Source: Symsagittifera roscoffensis
Taxonomy: Eukaryota > Xenacoelomorpha > Acoela > Convolutidae
Direction: 5' to 3'
Assembly (NCBI RefSeq): GCF_963678635.1
Contig: NC_087068.1
Location: forward strand, 12,096,027 to 12,160,026
Length of the DNA stretch: 64,000 nt
Position 1 is the stretch's first letter. Each line of letters begins with the position of its first letter. Positions 57,200 through 64,000 of this stretch are shown in pieces. The notes under the pieces are model-generated. The model had not been told where the DNA came from, did not search any database, and saw nothing but the letters and a program-made list of their open reading frames with translations. The translations under genes and the position numbers were made by a program.

Positions 57200-58309
57200 T
57201 TAGAAATTAAAAACATTTTTCTCCCCCCAACAGATAAAATTACAATTAATACTTTGAAACAATATCAAAATCTTGACCCAGTAATTAGACAACTAAAATC
57301 ATGGCACAAATATAAAACTAAACCCGTCAAGGCAGATACAACTATTATAGGAAATAAAACACTCCTCCGATACTTTCGAAAGTTTAATAATACAACAATT
57401 AAGGAAAACACAGACCTTCTAGAATACAAATTAAATGAATCTACAGTTCCCTGTCTCCCTTTAAGTATGATTCTTATAGCTTTTAATATTTCACATACAC
57501 AAAACATTAAAGGACACTCTGGATCAGAGAAAACATATTCAAATTTCATACAAAACTTTTATTTTCCAAATGCACCAATTTGGATAAAAGTACTATGCAA
57601 TGATTGTATAGTATGTCAGCTAAATAAACCTTATCCAAATCAAAAACAAATAGCACAAAAACAAGATTTTAAAGGACAAAGTTTGTACTTTAACCACCGT
57701 ATTTCATTTGATACAAAAGGACCAATTTCACCCTCATCCGAAGGAAACTCCTACATTATGGTAATTGTTGACGCATTTACACATTATGTAGCACTTAACC
57801 CAGTACCACATTGTAACGCTTATTATGCTTACACAACACTTTATGAACACTGGATAGCTAAATTCGGACTACCAGAAATTTTAGTTACAGACAACGGTAC
57901 AGAATTCATAAATAATGAAATCATCACACTATGTCATTTATATCACATCAAACACAAACCACGTACATCTCACGCACCTTGGACAAACGGCTTAGTCGAA
58001 GGTATGAACCGTTCACTACAAGAATATCTTAGATGTATCATCAATGGAAATGATACAAGATACACCGAATGGTCAGCAGATGTAAAACTATTTCCCTTAG
58101 CATATAATTCACAAATCACGACAACTCTAGGAATGTCACCATATGAAATGGTTTTTAATCAAAGGCCACCAAACCGATTATGTTTACAGCAAACTCTCAT
58201 AAAAAAGCACAAAGTTATTGTCAACCGAATAAAGACTCAATTTGTTATAACCTACCTCTACAAACACACGATGAAGATCATTTTCATCACCCACAAATTC
58301 TTAAATTAG
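55198..58309 (+). CDS. RT-RNase H-integrase (copy 2)
   Basis: The reading frame is open from 55,157. Counting residues from there, the RT active site is YLDD 268-271, RNase H begins near 415 (MCDASNFGIG), the integrase zinc motif is H780-x6-H787-x29-C817-x2-C820, and the catalytic triad is D852, D912, E948 with 35 residues between the second D and E. The frame is then lost near 58,170 and ends at 58,309. The continuation of integrase is in another frame. There is no start codon proper to this copy, so it would be made as part of a longer Gag-Pol. Confidence 0.87.
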
Positions 58310-58989
58310 CCTCCGGTACACACACCGAATGGATTTTAAACAGAGATAAAAAACACAATGAAATTTACCAAAAAGTAACAAAAAAGTTGTTACAAAGGCA
58401 AAACATTAATGAACAAATAAATTCACGCTTTACACCAGCCTCAGATTTAAAAATTGGAACATTTGTTTTAATACCCAATTTTAACACTCAAAAAGGAATT
58501 TCTAAAAAATTACAACCCCTTCGTAAAGGACCATACCAAATAATTGCCAAACCCACTGACGTCACTTATAAAATCACCGACTCAGACAAAAAAGAAATTG
58601 TTCAACATCGAAACAACCTATTACCTTATTACCCAAAAGAATACGCACTACGCGAACTAACTCAATTATATTCTTTCACAGGTTTAAAAGTTATTCAAAA
58701 TAACCCACAAATGGAAAATAAACCAAAAGAACAACATGACATTCACCTCGAAAACCAAAATGAAAAATCAACTACAACGAAAAGCAATACAAAAAAGCTA
58801 GATCAAAATACACCTCAAAAAGAAAGAAAAAATAGAAAAATGACAGAAAAAATAATACCCCAAGAACAAATCGACAAATCAGAACATAGAGAGTCATCAC
58901 GACTTAGAAATCAACCACGTAAAAACTATAAAACATTCATTCCACAATCTAAAATATTAAAGAAAGTCGAATTTCAAAAACAGCTTTAA
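58180..58989 (+). CDS. Integrase C-terminal region with GPY/F-type module (frameshifted from copy 2)
   Basis: The frame continues pol after a one-base change near 58,165-58,180. It encodes QPNKDSICYNLPLQTHDEDH, then LRKGPYQIIAKPTDVTYKI and HRNNLLPYYPKE, which is the GPY/F module at the end of many gypsy and retroviral integrases. A basic, Lys/Gln/Glu-rich tail follows (NRKMTEKIIPQEQIDKSEHR). There is no chromodomain. The pol stop is at 58,987-58,989. Confidence 0.82.
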   Translation: MFTANSHKKAQSYCQPNKDSICYNLPLQTHDEDHFHHPQILKLASGTHTEWILNRDKKHNEIYQKVTKKLLQRQNINEQINSRFTPASDLKIGTFVLIPNFNTQKGISKKLQPLRKGPYQIIAKPTDVTYKITDSDKKEIVQHRNNLLPYYPKEYALRELTQLYSFTGLKVIQNNPQMENKPKEQHDIHLENQNEKSTTTKSNTKKLDQNTPQKERKNRKMTEKIIPQEQIDKSEHRESSRLRNQPRKNYKTFIPQSKILKKVEFQKQL

Positions 58990-59585
58990 TTTCATATTTA
59001 ATAATTTTTACACCTCTGAAATATATTTTCAACTTTCATTTTTCAAAATAACATGCTGACAAAACACGCAGCGATTCTAGTTCATAATTAGCCAATAGGA
59101 TTCATCAAATCCGTCACTTTCTCTAACTCTAACACAGATCAACTAGACGAACGATATAAAACTCCAGGCATATCTCTAACTATAACTTTGCAACCTCCAG
59201 GTCAAAAATAAGCAAAACACTCCAACTTGACAACTAAAATAAATATACCCATAATATCATAACCCTCCCTTATCTAATAACCCAAAGATCAACAATATTT
59301 CCCCAACTCAGACCTCAAATATCCCCAAAACAAATATGTTAAATTAGCCTAAAGTAAAAGAACGACCATTTTAATTAGCCTAAAGTATAAAAATCTCAAA
59401 AATACCCCAGATCATTTGACAAATAAAAATAAAGACAAAGAAGACCTCCCGATCACCATAAAATTTGCCCCCAACAATTTTTCACAAAACTCGACCCACT
59501 TGTCAAAAAACCAATAAATAATTCGACCACACTTGAAAATTGCCTCAAACAACAAAAAATATTCGATCGAGAAGCCATTTCTTAA
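58990..59585 (+). other. Non-coding gap between pol and the accessory ORFs
   Basis: About 600 bases with no frame of interest. It may carry the splice acceptor for a subgenomic env mRNA, but no single site stands out. The bases TTAATTAGCCTAAAGTA are partly repeated (about 59,343 and 59,373). Confidence 0.45.
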
Positions 59586-59816
59586 ATGCTCTTCTCTCGA
59601 CCAGTTACCATAATTCTAAACATTCTCGCAAACTTTTTCACAATATTTAAACTTTTCATCATATTTCTTTTTGATACCTTTGAATCTTTTGTAATAATCT
59701 TAATCATTTTTTGCAATATTTTTTTAATTTTCTATTCCATATTCGAACTATACCTCCAGCTTTCAAAAGCTATTGACTATATCCACAGGTACGATTCACA
59801 AAACTTATCTAAATGA
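59586..59816 (+). CDS. Small hydrophobic ORF 1 (76 aa, two predicted membrane segments)
   Basis: The frame starts at ATG 59,586. Residues about 6-30 (PVTIILNILANFFTIFKLFI) and 34-57 (VIILIIFCNIFLIFYSIFEL) are strongly hydrophobic, and the C-terminus is polar (AIDYIHRYDSQNLSK). The stop overlaps the next ATG as ATGA (59,813-59,816). The T-rich sense strand contrasts with the A/C-rich genes around it. The shape resembles small viral membrane proteins (viroporins), which is inference. It could be a chance frame in decayed DNA. Confidence 0.5.
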   Translation: MLFSRPVTIILNILANFFTIFKLFIIFLFDTFESFVIILIIFCNIFLIFYSIFELYLQLSKAIDYIHRYDSQNLSK

Positions 59817-60001
59817 TACGAACCATTTTTAGTAGAACAGATATTTTTTTACTATTTGTAATTTTTATAACATTTCTATCATCCCTCATCTTGACAATAT
59901 GCAAATGTATAAAGAAAGCAATTATCACATTCGCCCTAGCAACAATCCTCCTAATTCTCTTTCTAGAAGAATACTACAATAAACATAAATTTTTTCAATA
60001 A
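59813..60001 (+). CDS. Small hydrophobic ORF 2 (62 aa, two predicted membrane segments)
   Basis: Starts in the ATGA shared with ORF 1. Residues about 10-28 (IFLLFVIFITFLSSLILTI) and 36-51 (AIITFALATILLILFL) are hydrophobic, separated by a short basic loop (CKCIKK). Its last codons (TTT TTT CAA TAA) overlap the start of the open frame at 59,967, which lies at +1. That end contains UUU-C, the kind of site used for +1 frameshifting in influenza PA-X. Confidence 0.5.
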   Translation: MIRTIFSRTDIFLLFVIFITFLSSLILTICKCIKKAIITFALATILLILFLEEYYNKHKFFQ

Positions 60002-61142
60002 AAGAATAGATCAAAAACCATCAAAAATTGCTAACCAACAATCACACAGTCAGTCTTCACCGACATCATCCCAAGAAAACCCAACACCACCTTCAATTAC
60101 CCAAAACCCCCAAGCATCTACACGAATTTCCTTTCAAGATAACCCATATACCTTTGAAGAACGACACGCTCGCTTATCAGAACCACTAGAACCAGTTCAA
60201 CGACAAGCACCTCTAAGTGAACCAACATATAACTTATACCCAACATTACCACAAGAATTAAGTAGAATACGAAATCCTAGTCAAAATCAAAACACAGTCG
60301 AAATAAATAGACAAATTGTACATCCTCGACGAAACAGAAATTTTCAAACTCCCCGAGTTCATTTTGATATACCCCAATCCCCATCACAAAGTACTCCAGA
60401 AAACCCCATCGGTATATTACCAGAAACCCCTACGCTTCTTTCACAACGTAGCACCTCAAGCCTACCATCAGATTACTTAGGTTCAACACCAACATCTGAA
60501 CAAATACGTGAAAATCCCTTTAACCCTACAAACCAAACATCACGACTACCATATTGGACAACACATTCATTCACACAAGGTGAACCAAATTTAATCAATG
60601 ATCCAATAGATATTTCTACGGATACAACAACATCCTCATCACTACCAGAAACATTATCATTACCATCAACACCATCAATCAGCCAGATTTCACCAACACC
60701 TTTTAACTTCAATTTCCCAAATAACCTCGACGCTAGATACCGAGAAATATCATCAACAAATATTCCTTTAAGACTAGACTGGAATACATTCACAGCACCT
60801 CCACCATTATTTGGACAACACCCAGAAAGTAACCGACTCCACAACTGGGCACTAAATAGATTACAGTATAGACAAGACATCCACGAAGACATTCGTGCTC
60901 ATAACATCCAAATACTCCAACAAAATAGTCTACAATTAAAATTTGAAATCACGGTTAAATTAAACAACATTACTCAACATCCCTATCCATTAAATCCACC
61001 AAATATAACAGCTCAATCACTACCACCACCATTTATAACAACTGAAGTAATATACAAATACGACAGATATACCAAAAAGACAATTGGTTACATCACATTT
61101 TATAACCCATACTCAGGATTATCATACACATGTATATTCTAA
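59967..61142 (+). CDS. 391-codon open frame without any start codon or methionine
   Basis: I translated this frame line by line. It is open from the codon after TAG (59,964) to TAA at 61,140-61,142 and contains no ATG, and no GTG, TTG or CTG in frame. The first two thirds are Ser/Pro/Thr/Gln-rich and probably disordered (SQSSPTSSQENPTPPSITQN; TTTSSSLPETLSLPSTP). The end looks more ordered (WALNRLQYRQDIHEDIRAHN, LQLKFEITVKLNNITQ, YKYDRYTKKTIGYITFYNP). It overlaps hydrophobic ORF 2 by 35 bases and the env ATG by 13 bases. It may be translated after a +1 shift from ORF 2 or from a spliced mRNA. No family is recognised. Confidence 0.6.
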   Translation, partial: KNTTININFFNKRIDQKPSKIANQQSHSQSSPTSSQENPTPPSITQNPQASTRISFQDNPYTFEERHARLSEPLEPVQRQAPLSEPTYNLYPTLPQELSRIRNPSQNQNTVEINRQIVHPRRNRNFQTPRVHFDIPQSPSQSTPENPIGILPETPTLLSQRSTSSLPSDYLGSTPTSEQIRENPFNPTNQTSRLPYWTTHSFTQGEPNLINDPIDISTDTTTSSSLPETLSLPSTPSISQISPTPFNFNFPNNLDARYREISSTNIPLRLDWNTFTAPPPLFGQHPESNRLHNWALNRLQYRQDIHEDIRAHNIQILQQNSLQLKFEITVKLNNITQHPYPLNPPNITAQSLPPPFITTEVIYKYDRYTKKTIGYITFYNPYSGLSYTCIF

Positions 61143-62776
61143 AAATATTGATTTTTCTCCAACTCTTTTTTCTAGTAATCTCCAATCAAAACATAAACCC
61201 TTCCCCCCGCACAGGACCCCAAGATTTATTAGTAACACATTACGATTGTGACGAAAACGAACAAAAAACACTACACAAATATGCAATAAATCAAGTATCA
61301 CAATGCGAAACAGAACCACAAGCCATAGAAACAACAAATGTAATAGCGACACTTTATTCAAAAGCCCGAGCAACAACAGTTATAGGATATAAATTCACAG
61401 CAACATTTTCTGAAAAGAAAGTACATTGTTCACAAGTCTCAAATGGAAATAAAAACCGACTTGACCACGAATCATTCTACCAGAGTAATATAGAACGACT
61501 TTTACATCTCAATCCCGAAGATTGTAAAAACGAGTTACTCAGACTAAATATCACAAAAAATAAAAACACAGATAGGAAGTTAGTATACTTCCAAGTTTTT
61601 TCAGATTCTGTACATCAAGCAGAACTTGAAAGATATCAAGGAAAACTAGACGAAAAATATCCATACAACGGCGCACACGGAAGATTAACTTATGACATAC
61701 ACGATAAACACTGGATACCACATATTGGTATTAATAACCCATCAAACTGCAAAGCAGACACAAAAAATAAAGGATATCAAGAAATAATGTTTTTCGATTG
61801 GAAAATACAACTCGAAAGAATACAACTCACACGCGATTTATCAGACAACACAATGATCTATCAAGGAATTAGATTACCTTGTGAAAACGATCAAGGCTAT
61901 TGTGACCCTACAACACGAACACAAGCAACAATTGTTTGGTTCCCCGAAGACACATGTACATTATTTCAAGTAGCAAAAATACACGCTCGTATGATAAAAT
62001 TTCACAAAAAATATTTTATACAATCAATTCCAGACGAACAAGTAAATCCATCACGAAAACAAAGTTCTAATTTTAGAAACATACACAATATAGAAAATAA
62101 ATTGACACGTTTTCAAATATACCAAGAAACAGAACTTGCATGTAAATACAGAAACCCACTTCACAAAACACAATACTCCGAAATATTAGTTGAATACGAA
62201 CAAGGATTCGACATGACCACTGGAAAACTAAAAATCGACCCATATGCCACAAGTCATCCTATAAACGAAGGAACATCATATATACCAGTTAATTTTCAAA
62301 AAAGTAAAGGTCAACCTGGTGGACATCTAAAACCCCATGACACTAGAAGCACACGTTTACAAGAACTATCACTAATGAATAGTACATATTTCGGTAATAT
62401 CCACTATGATATTCACCTAGATATGAAATTAGACTACACAATTAGCCGCATTTTTCAAGAAATGTCACTCTCCGAATTAGAAACACTTCACCAACTATGC
62501 GAATTAGAAAGGACACAAATCCTACAATCACTTGCACTAGCAGTATTAAAAATACCCTACGCAGGATATTTATTATCAGGAAATAGATCAAATTTTTTAG
62601 ACTATGAAGGAAACATGTTATGGTTTTATACCTGTACCAAAAAGGTATCACCACTATATGTTTTTGAAGATAAACGATGTTATAAAAGAATCCCTATCTT
62701 TTATAAGAATAAAGTACATTTCGTTGGCACACTTTCAAGACGAACCTATTTCTGGGATACCGCAGCCACAATGTAG
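61130..62776 (+). CDS. Envelope-like glycoprotein, N-terminal part
   Basis: The frame has 548 residues from ATG 61,130. It begins with a clear signal peptide (MYILKILIFLQLFFLVIS). The ectodomain is Cys-containing (THYDCDENEQ, VSQCETEPQ, VHCSQVS) with N-glycosylation sequons (N140-I-T, and NST near residue 415). The early pattern Y-D-C, then V-S-Q-C, then H-C recalls the gB-like (class III) glycoproteins of env-bearing retroelements and chuvirus-like viruses; this is a tentative impression. The frame ends at 62,776, and homologous-looking sequence continues in another frame, so a one-base change lies near 62,765. Confidence 0.72.
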   Translation: MYILKILIFLQLFFLVISNQNINPSPRTGPQDLLVTHYDCDENEQKTLHKYAINQVSQCETEPQAIETTNVIATLYSKARATTVIGYKFTATFSEKKVHCSQVSNGNKNRLDHESFYQSNIERLLHLNPEDCKNELLRLNITKNKNTDRKLVYFQVFSDSVHQAELERYQGKLDEKYPYNGAHGRLTYDIHDKHWIPHIGINNPSNCKADTKNKGYQEIMFFDWKIQLERIQLTRDLSDNTMIYQGIRLPCENDQGYCDPTTRTQATIVWFPEDTCTLFQVAKIHARMIKFHKKYFIQSIPDEQVNPSRKQSSNFRNIHNIENKLTRFQIYQETELACKYRNPLHKTQYSEILVEYEQGFDMTTGKLKIDPYATSHPINEGTSYIPVNFQKSKGQPGGHLKPHDTRSTRLQELSLMNSTYFGNIHYDIHLDMKLDYTISRIFQEMSLSELETLHQLCELERTQILQSLALAVLKIPYAGYLLSGNRSNFLDYEGNMLWFYTCTKKVSPLYVFEDKRCYKRIPIFYKNKVHFVGTLSRRTYFWDTAATM

Positions 62777-63450
62777 TACAACTGAACCCTGATGAAGATA
62801 AATATTACCTTCTTACCCCATATCCCACATTAATGCAATCCCTCAAAAAATTTTCACCTGAAAGCATTAGAGCTATTGTTCGAAACCCAAATATTGACTT
62901 ACAACCAATTGGAATATATTCAAAATCCGATATACAACATCACATTAGAACACAACAATTCCAAGAATTATTAACACAAATGGACACTATACAAAGACAA
63001 TCAATTGACCAAAACTTACGCAAACTTGCCGAAACCGCAGGATTTGCAGATATTTATACACAAGATTATAGCGGATATTTTAAAGACATTAAAGACTATA
63101 TATATCTAAACGGTGAAAAATACCGACCACAAGATATCTCACCTATAAATATTTTTAGCTTTGTTACACTCAAAAATGAAATTCTTGATTTTCTAGGATG
63201 GCCCTATTACATCTTAGAAAAATTAACTATTTTATACGCAATGTTTAACTTTATAGGATTTCTTTTCTCACTCTTAAAAGGAATCTATAATACATGCGCT
63301 ATACACACACAAGTAAATAGACAAGCAAGTGTAGCACGCATCCTATTTGCAGGATTTTTTGGAATTTTTTCATCATCATTAAACAAAATTCTTTTAGACG
63401 CACAAATAAAAGAATACAACACAAAAATAGCAACAAGACAACACATATGA
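62777..63450 (+). pseudogene. Envelope-like glycoprotein, C-terminal part with membrane anchor (out of frame)
   Basis: In the frame that includes 62,833-63,450 the sequence is open back to at least 62,770 (VQLNPDEDKYYLLTPYPTL before the ATG at 62,833). It holds a helical stretch (FQELLTQMDTIQRQSIDQNL) and a hydrophobic anchor near 63,226-63,290 (ILYAMFNFIGFLFSLLKGIY), then a basic segment. It is in a different frame from the N-terminal part. The env ectodomain and anchor are therefore separated by a frame break in this copy. Confidence 0.68.
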
Positions 63451-63718
63451 CGAAGAACATAACAATGTAGACATTACACCTACAGCACCACAGTTACCAC
63501 CCCTACCACATAACCATCCATTATCACTAGTCCCACGAAATTTTCGAAATTTAGCAATAACACATAATCCAAACTTCAGACCAACCATATCACAAAGTCC
63601 CATCCAACATATAATGACGCACAATTCACTAGATGAAAACACATATGAACAAATTATAGAACAACCACATACAACTGCTTTTCAGTCTCAAAATAATAAT
63701 TTTTTTAGCCCACGATGA
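63431..63718 (+). CDS. Envelope cytoplasmic-tail-like frame or separate small ORF
   Basis: This frame is open from after TAG (63,428) to TGA at 63,716-63,718. It is the same frame as the env N-terminal part. It overlaps the end of the anchor-bearing frame by 20 bases. The protein is polar and Pro/Asn-rich (NTYDEEHNNVDITPTAPQLP; QSPIQHIMTHNSLDENTYEQ), as expected of a cytoplasmic tail. Either a second one-base change precedes it, or it is a distinct ORF. Confidence 0.5.
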   Translation, partial: QQDNTYDEEHNNVDITPTAPQLPPLPHNHPLSLVPRNFRNLAITHNPNFRPTISQSPIQHIMTHNSLDENTYEQIIEQPHTTAFQSQNNNFFSPR

Positions 63719-64000
63719 GCCGACAACTTGGATCCCTACACCGCTCAAATTCCCACCCAACCAACCTCAACACTCCAATTACAATAATTCCACTTTTTGC
63801 TTTCCCGCCACCCGATTTCCCAACCAGTAATATAACATCAGGCATGAATTCAGACACTAATTCACATATCTCAGTTTTATACTCCATCTCACAACTCAAT
63901 AACCCAGATATTGAAACCCCTGATGAATTTGCAGACTCTGAACCATCCCCATCCAATAATTTTCAAACCAATCCCTCAGTTTTTTCGAAACCCCCTTTTC
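63715..64000 (+). CDS. 3' ORF overlapping by ATGA, runs off the window
   Basis: ATG at 63,715 overlaps the TGA of the previous frame (ATGA). The frame stays open for 95 codons to the window edge: MSRQLGSLHRSNSHPTNLNT, then PLFAFPPPDFPTSNITSGMN. It is Pro/Ser/Asn-rich and later acidic (ETPDEFADSEPSPSNN). It has no recognised domain. It repeats the start-stop overlap seen at 59,813. Confidence 0.5.
   Translation, partial: MSRQLGSLHRSNSHPTNLNTPITIIPLFAFPPPDFPTSNITSGMNSDTNSHISVLYSISQLNNPDIETPDEFADSEPSPSNNFQTNPSVFSKPPF

Larger units (their letters stand above)
45793..64000 (+). mobile_element. Env-bearing Ty3/gypsy element (endogenous-retrovirus-like), 3' end outside the window
   Basis: Over 18 kb of element sequence follows one 410-base 5' LTR. 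The order is LTR, primer site, 1.25-kb leader, pre-gag ORF, gag, protease, RT, RNase H, integrase with GPY/F-type end, two small hydrophobic ORFs, a 391-codon frame without a start codon, env, and a 3' ORF. Integrase last in pol places it in Ty3/gypsy, near errantivirus-like env carriers. Two tandem duplications (about 0.88 kb in gag, 2.0 kb in pol) lengthen this copy. There are also several single-base frame changes and one stop, so this copy is damaged. The coding strand is strongly A-rich and G-poor. Confidence 0.88.

Noticed and set aside
60473-60892. 139-codon minus-strand frame
   Set aside because: It lies fully antisense to the longer open frame 59,967-61,142, and its Val/Gly/Ser-rich content mirrors that frame's codons.
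1-64000. CRISPR arrays, operons, ribosome-binding sites
   Set aside because: No regularly spaced repeats or prokaryotic gene organisation are present. Introns and LTR elements show a eukaryotic genome.

Overview
This window looks like animal nuclear DNA. It is AT-rich, has short exons separated by introns of 0.3 to 4.8 kb, and is packed with mobile elements. The species cannot be named from the sequence. The LINE fragment at the left edge has the C-x2-C / H-K-K-C tail that I associate with LINEs of marine invertebrates, which is only a hint.

Host genes are few. A minus-strand gene runs from 22,635 down to 8,352. I resolve eight exons, including a 28-nt microexon. Two ubiquitin-like segments and a C-terminal RanBP2/NZF-type zinc finger assembled across an exon junction suggest a SHARPIN/HOIL-1-like ubiquitin-pathway protein. 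A single-exon F-box-like protein lies on the minus strand at 33,648-35,126. The last two coding exons of a YccV-like (FBXO21-type) gene lie on the minus strand at 44,648-45,204.

Four retroelement bodies dominate. (1) A Copia element starts near 2,937 with a copia-type primer site, has gag-pol with one frameshift, and is truncated at 6,846. (2) A degenerate LINE reverse transcriptase lies at 37,034-37,576. (3) A complete 3,969-bp Ty3/gypsy element lies at 37,914-41,882. It has 83-bp LTRs, a 5-bp target duplication and a perfect 14-bp complementarity between its LTR and the bases just after it, which suggests self-priming. (4) A large env-bearing Ty3/gypsy element (endogenous-retrovirus-like) starts at 45,793 and runs off the right edge. 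It carries a pre-gag ORF, gag, protease, reverse transcriptase, RNase H and integrase, two small hydrophobic ORFs, a 391-codon reading frame with no start codon and no methionine, an env split over frames, and a further 3' ORF. Gag and pol each contain a long tandem duplication. A solo LTR of the same family lies at 33,217-33,626.

The introns and intergenic DNA hold foldback and MITE-like elements, three or more tRNA-related repeat families, and a recent tandem duplication of a 4.0-4.7 kb block (23,585-32,335). The most novel candidates are the multi-ORF organisation of the env element and the self-primed short-LTR element.
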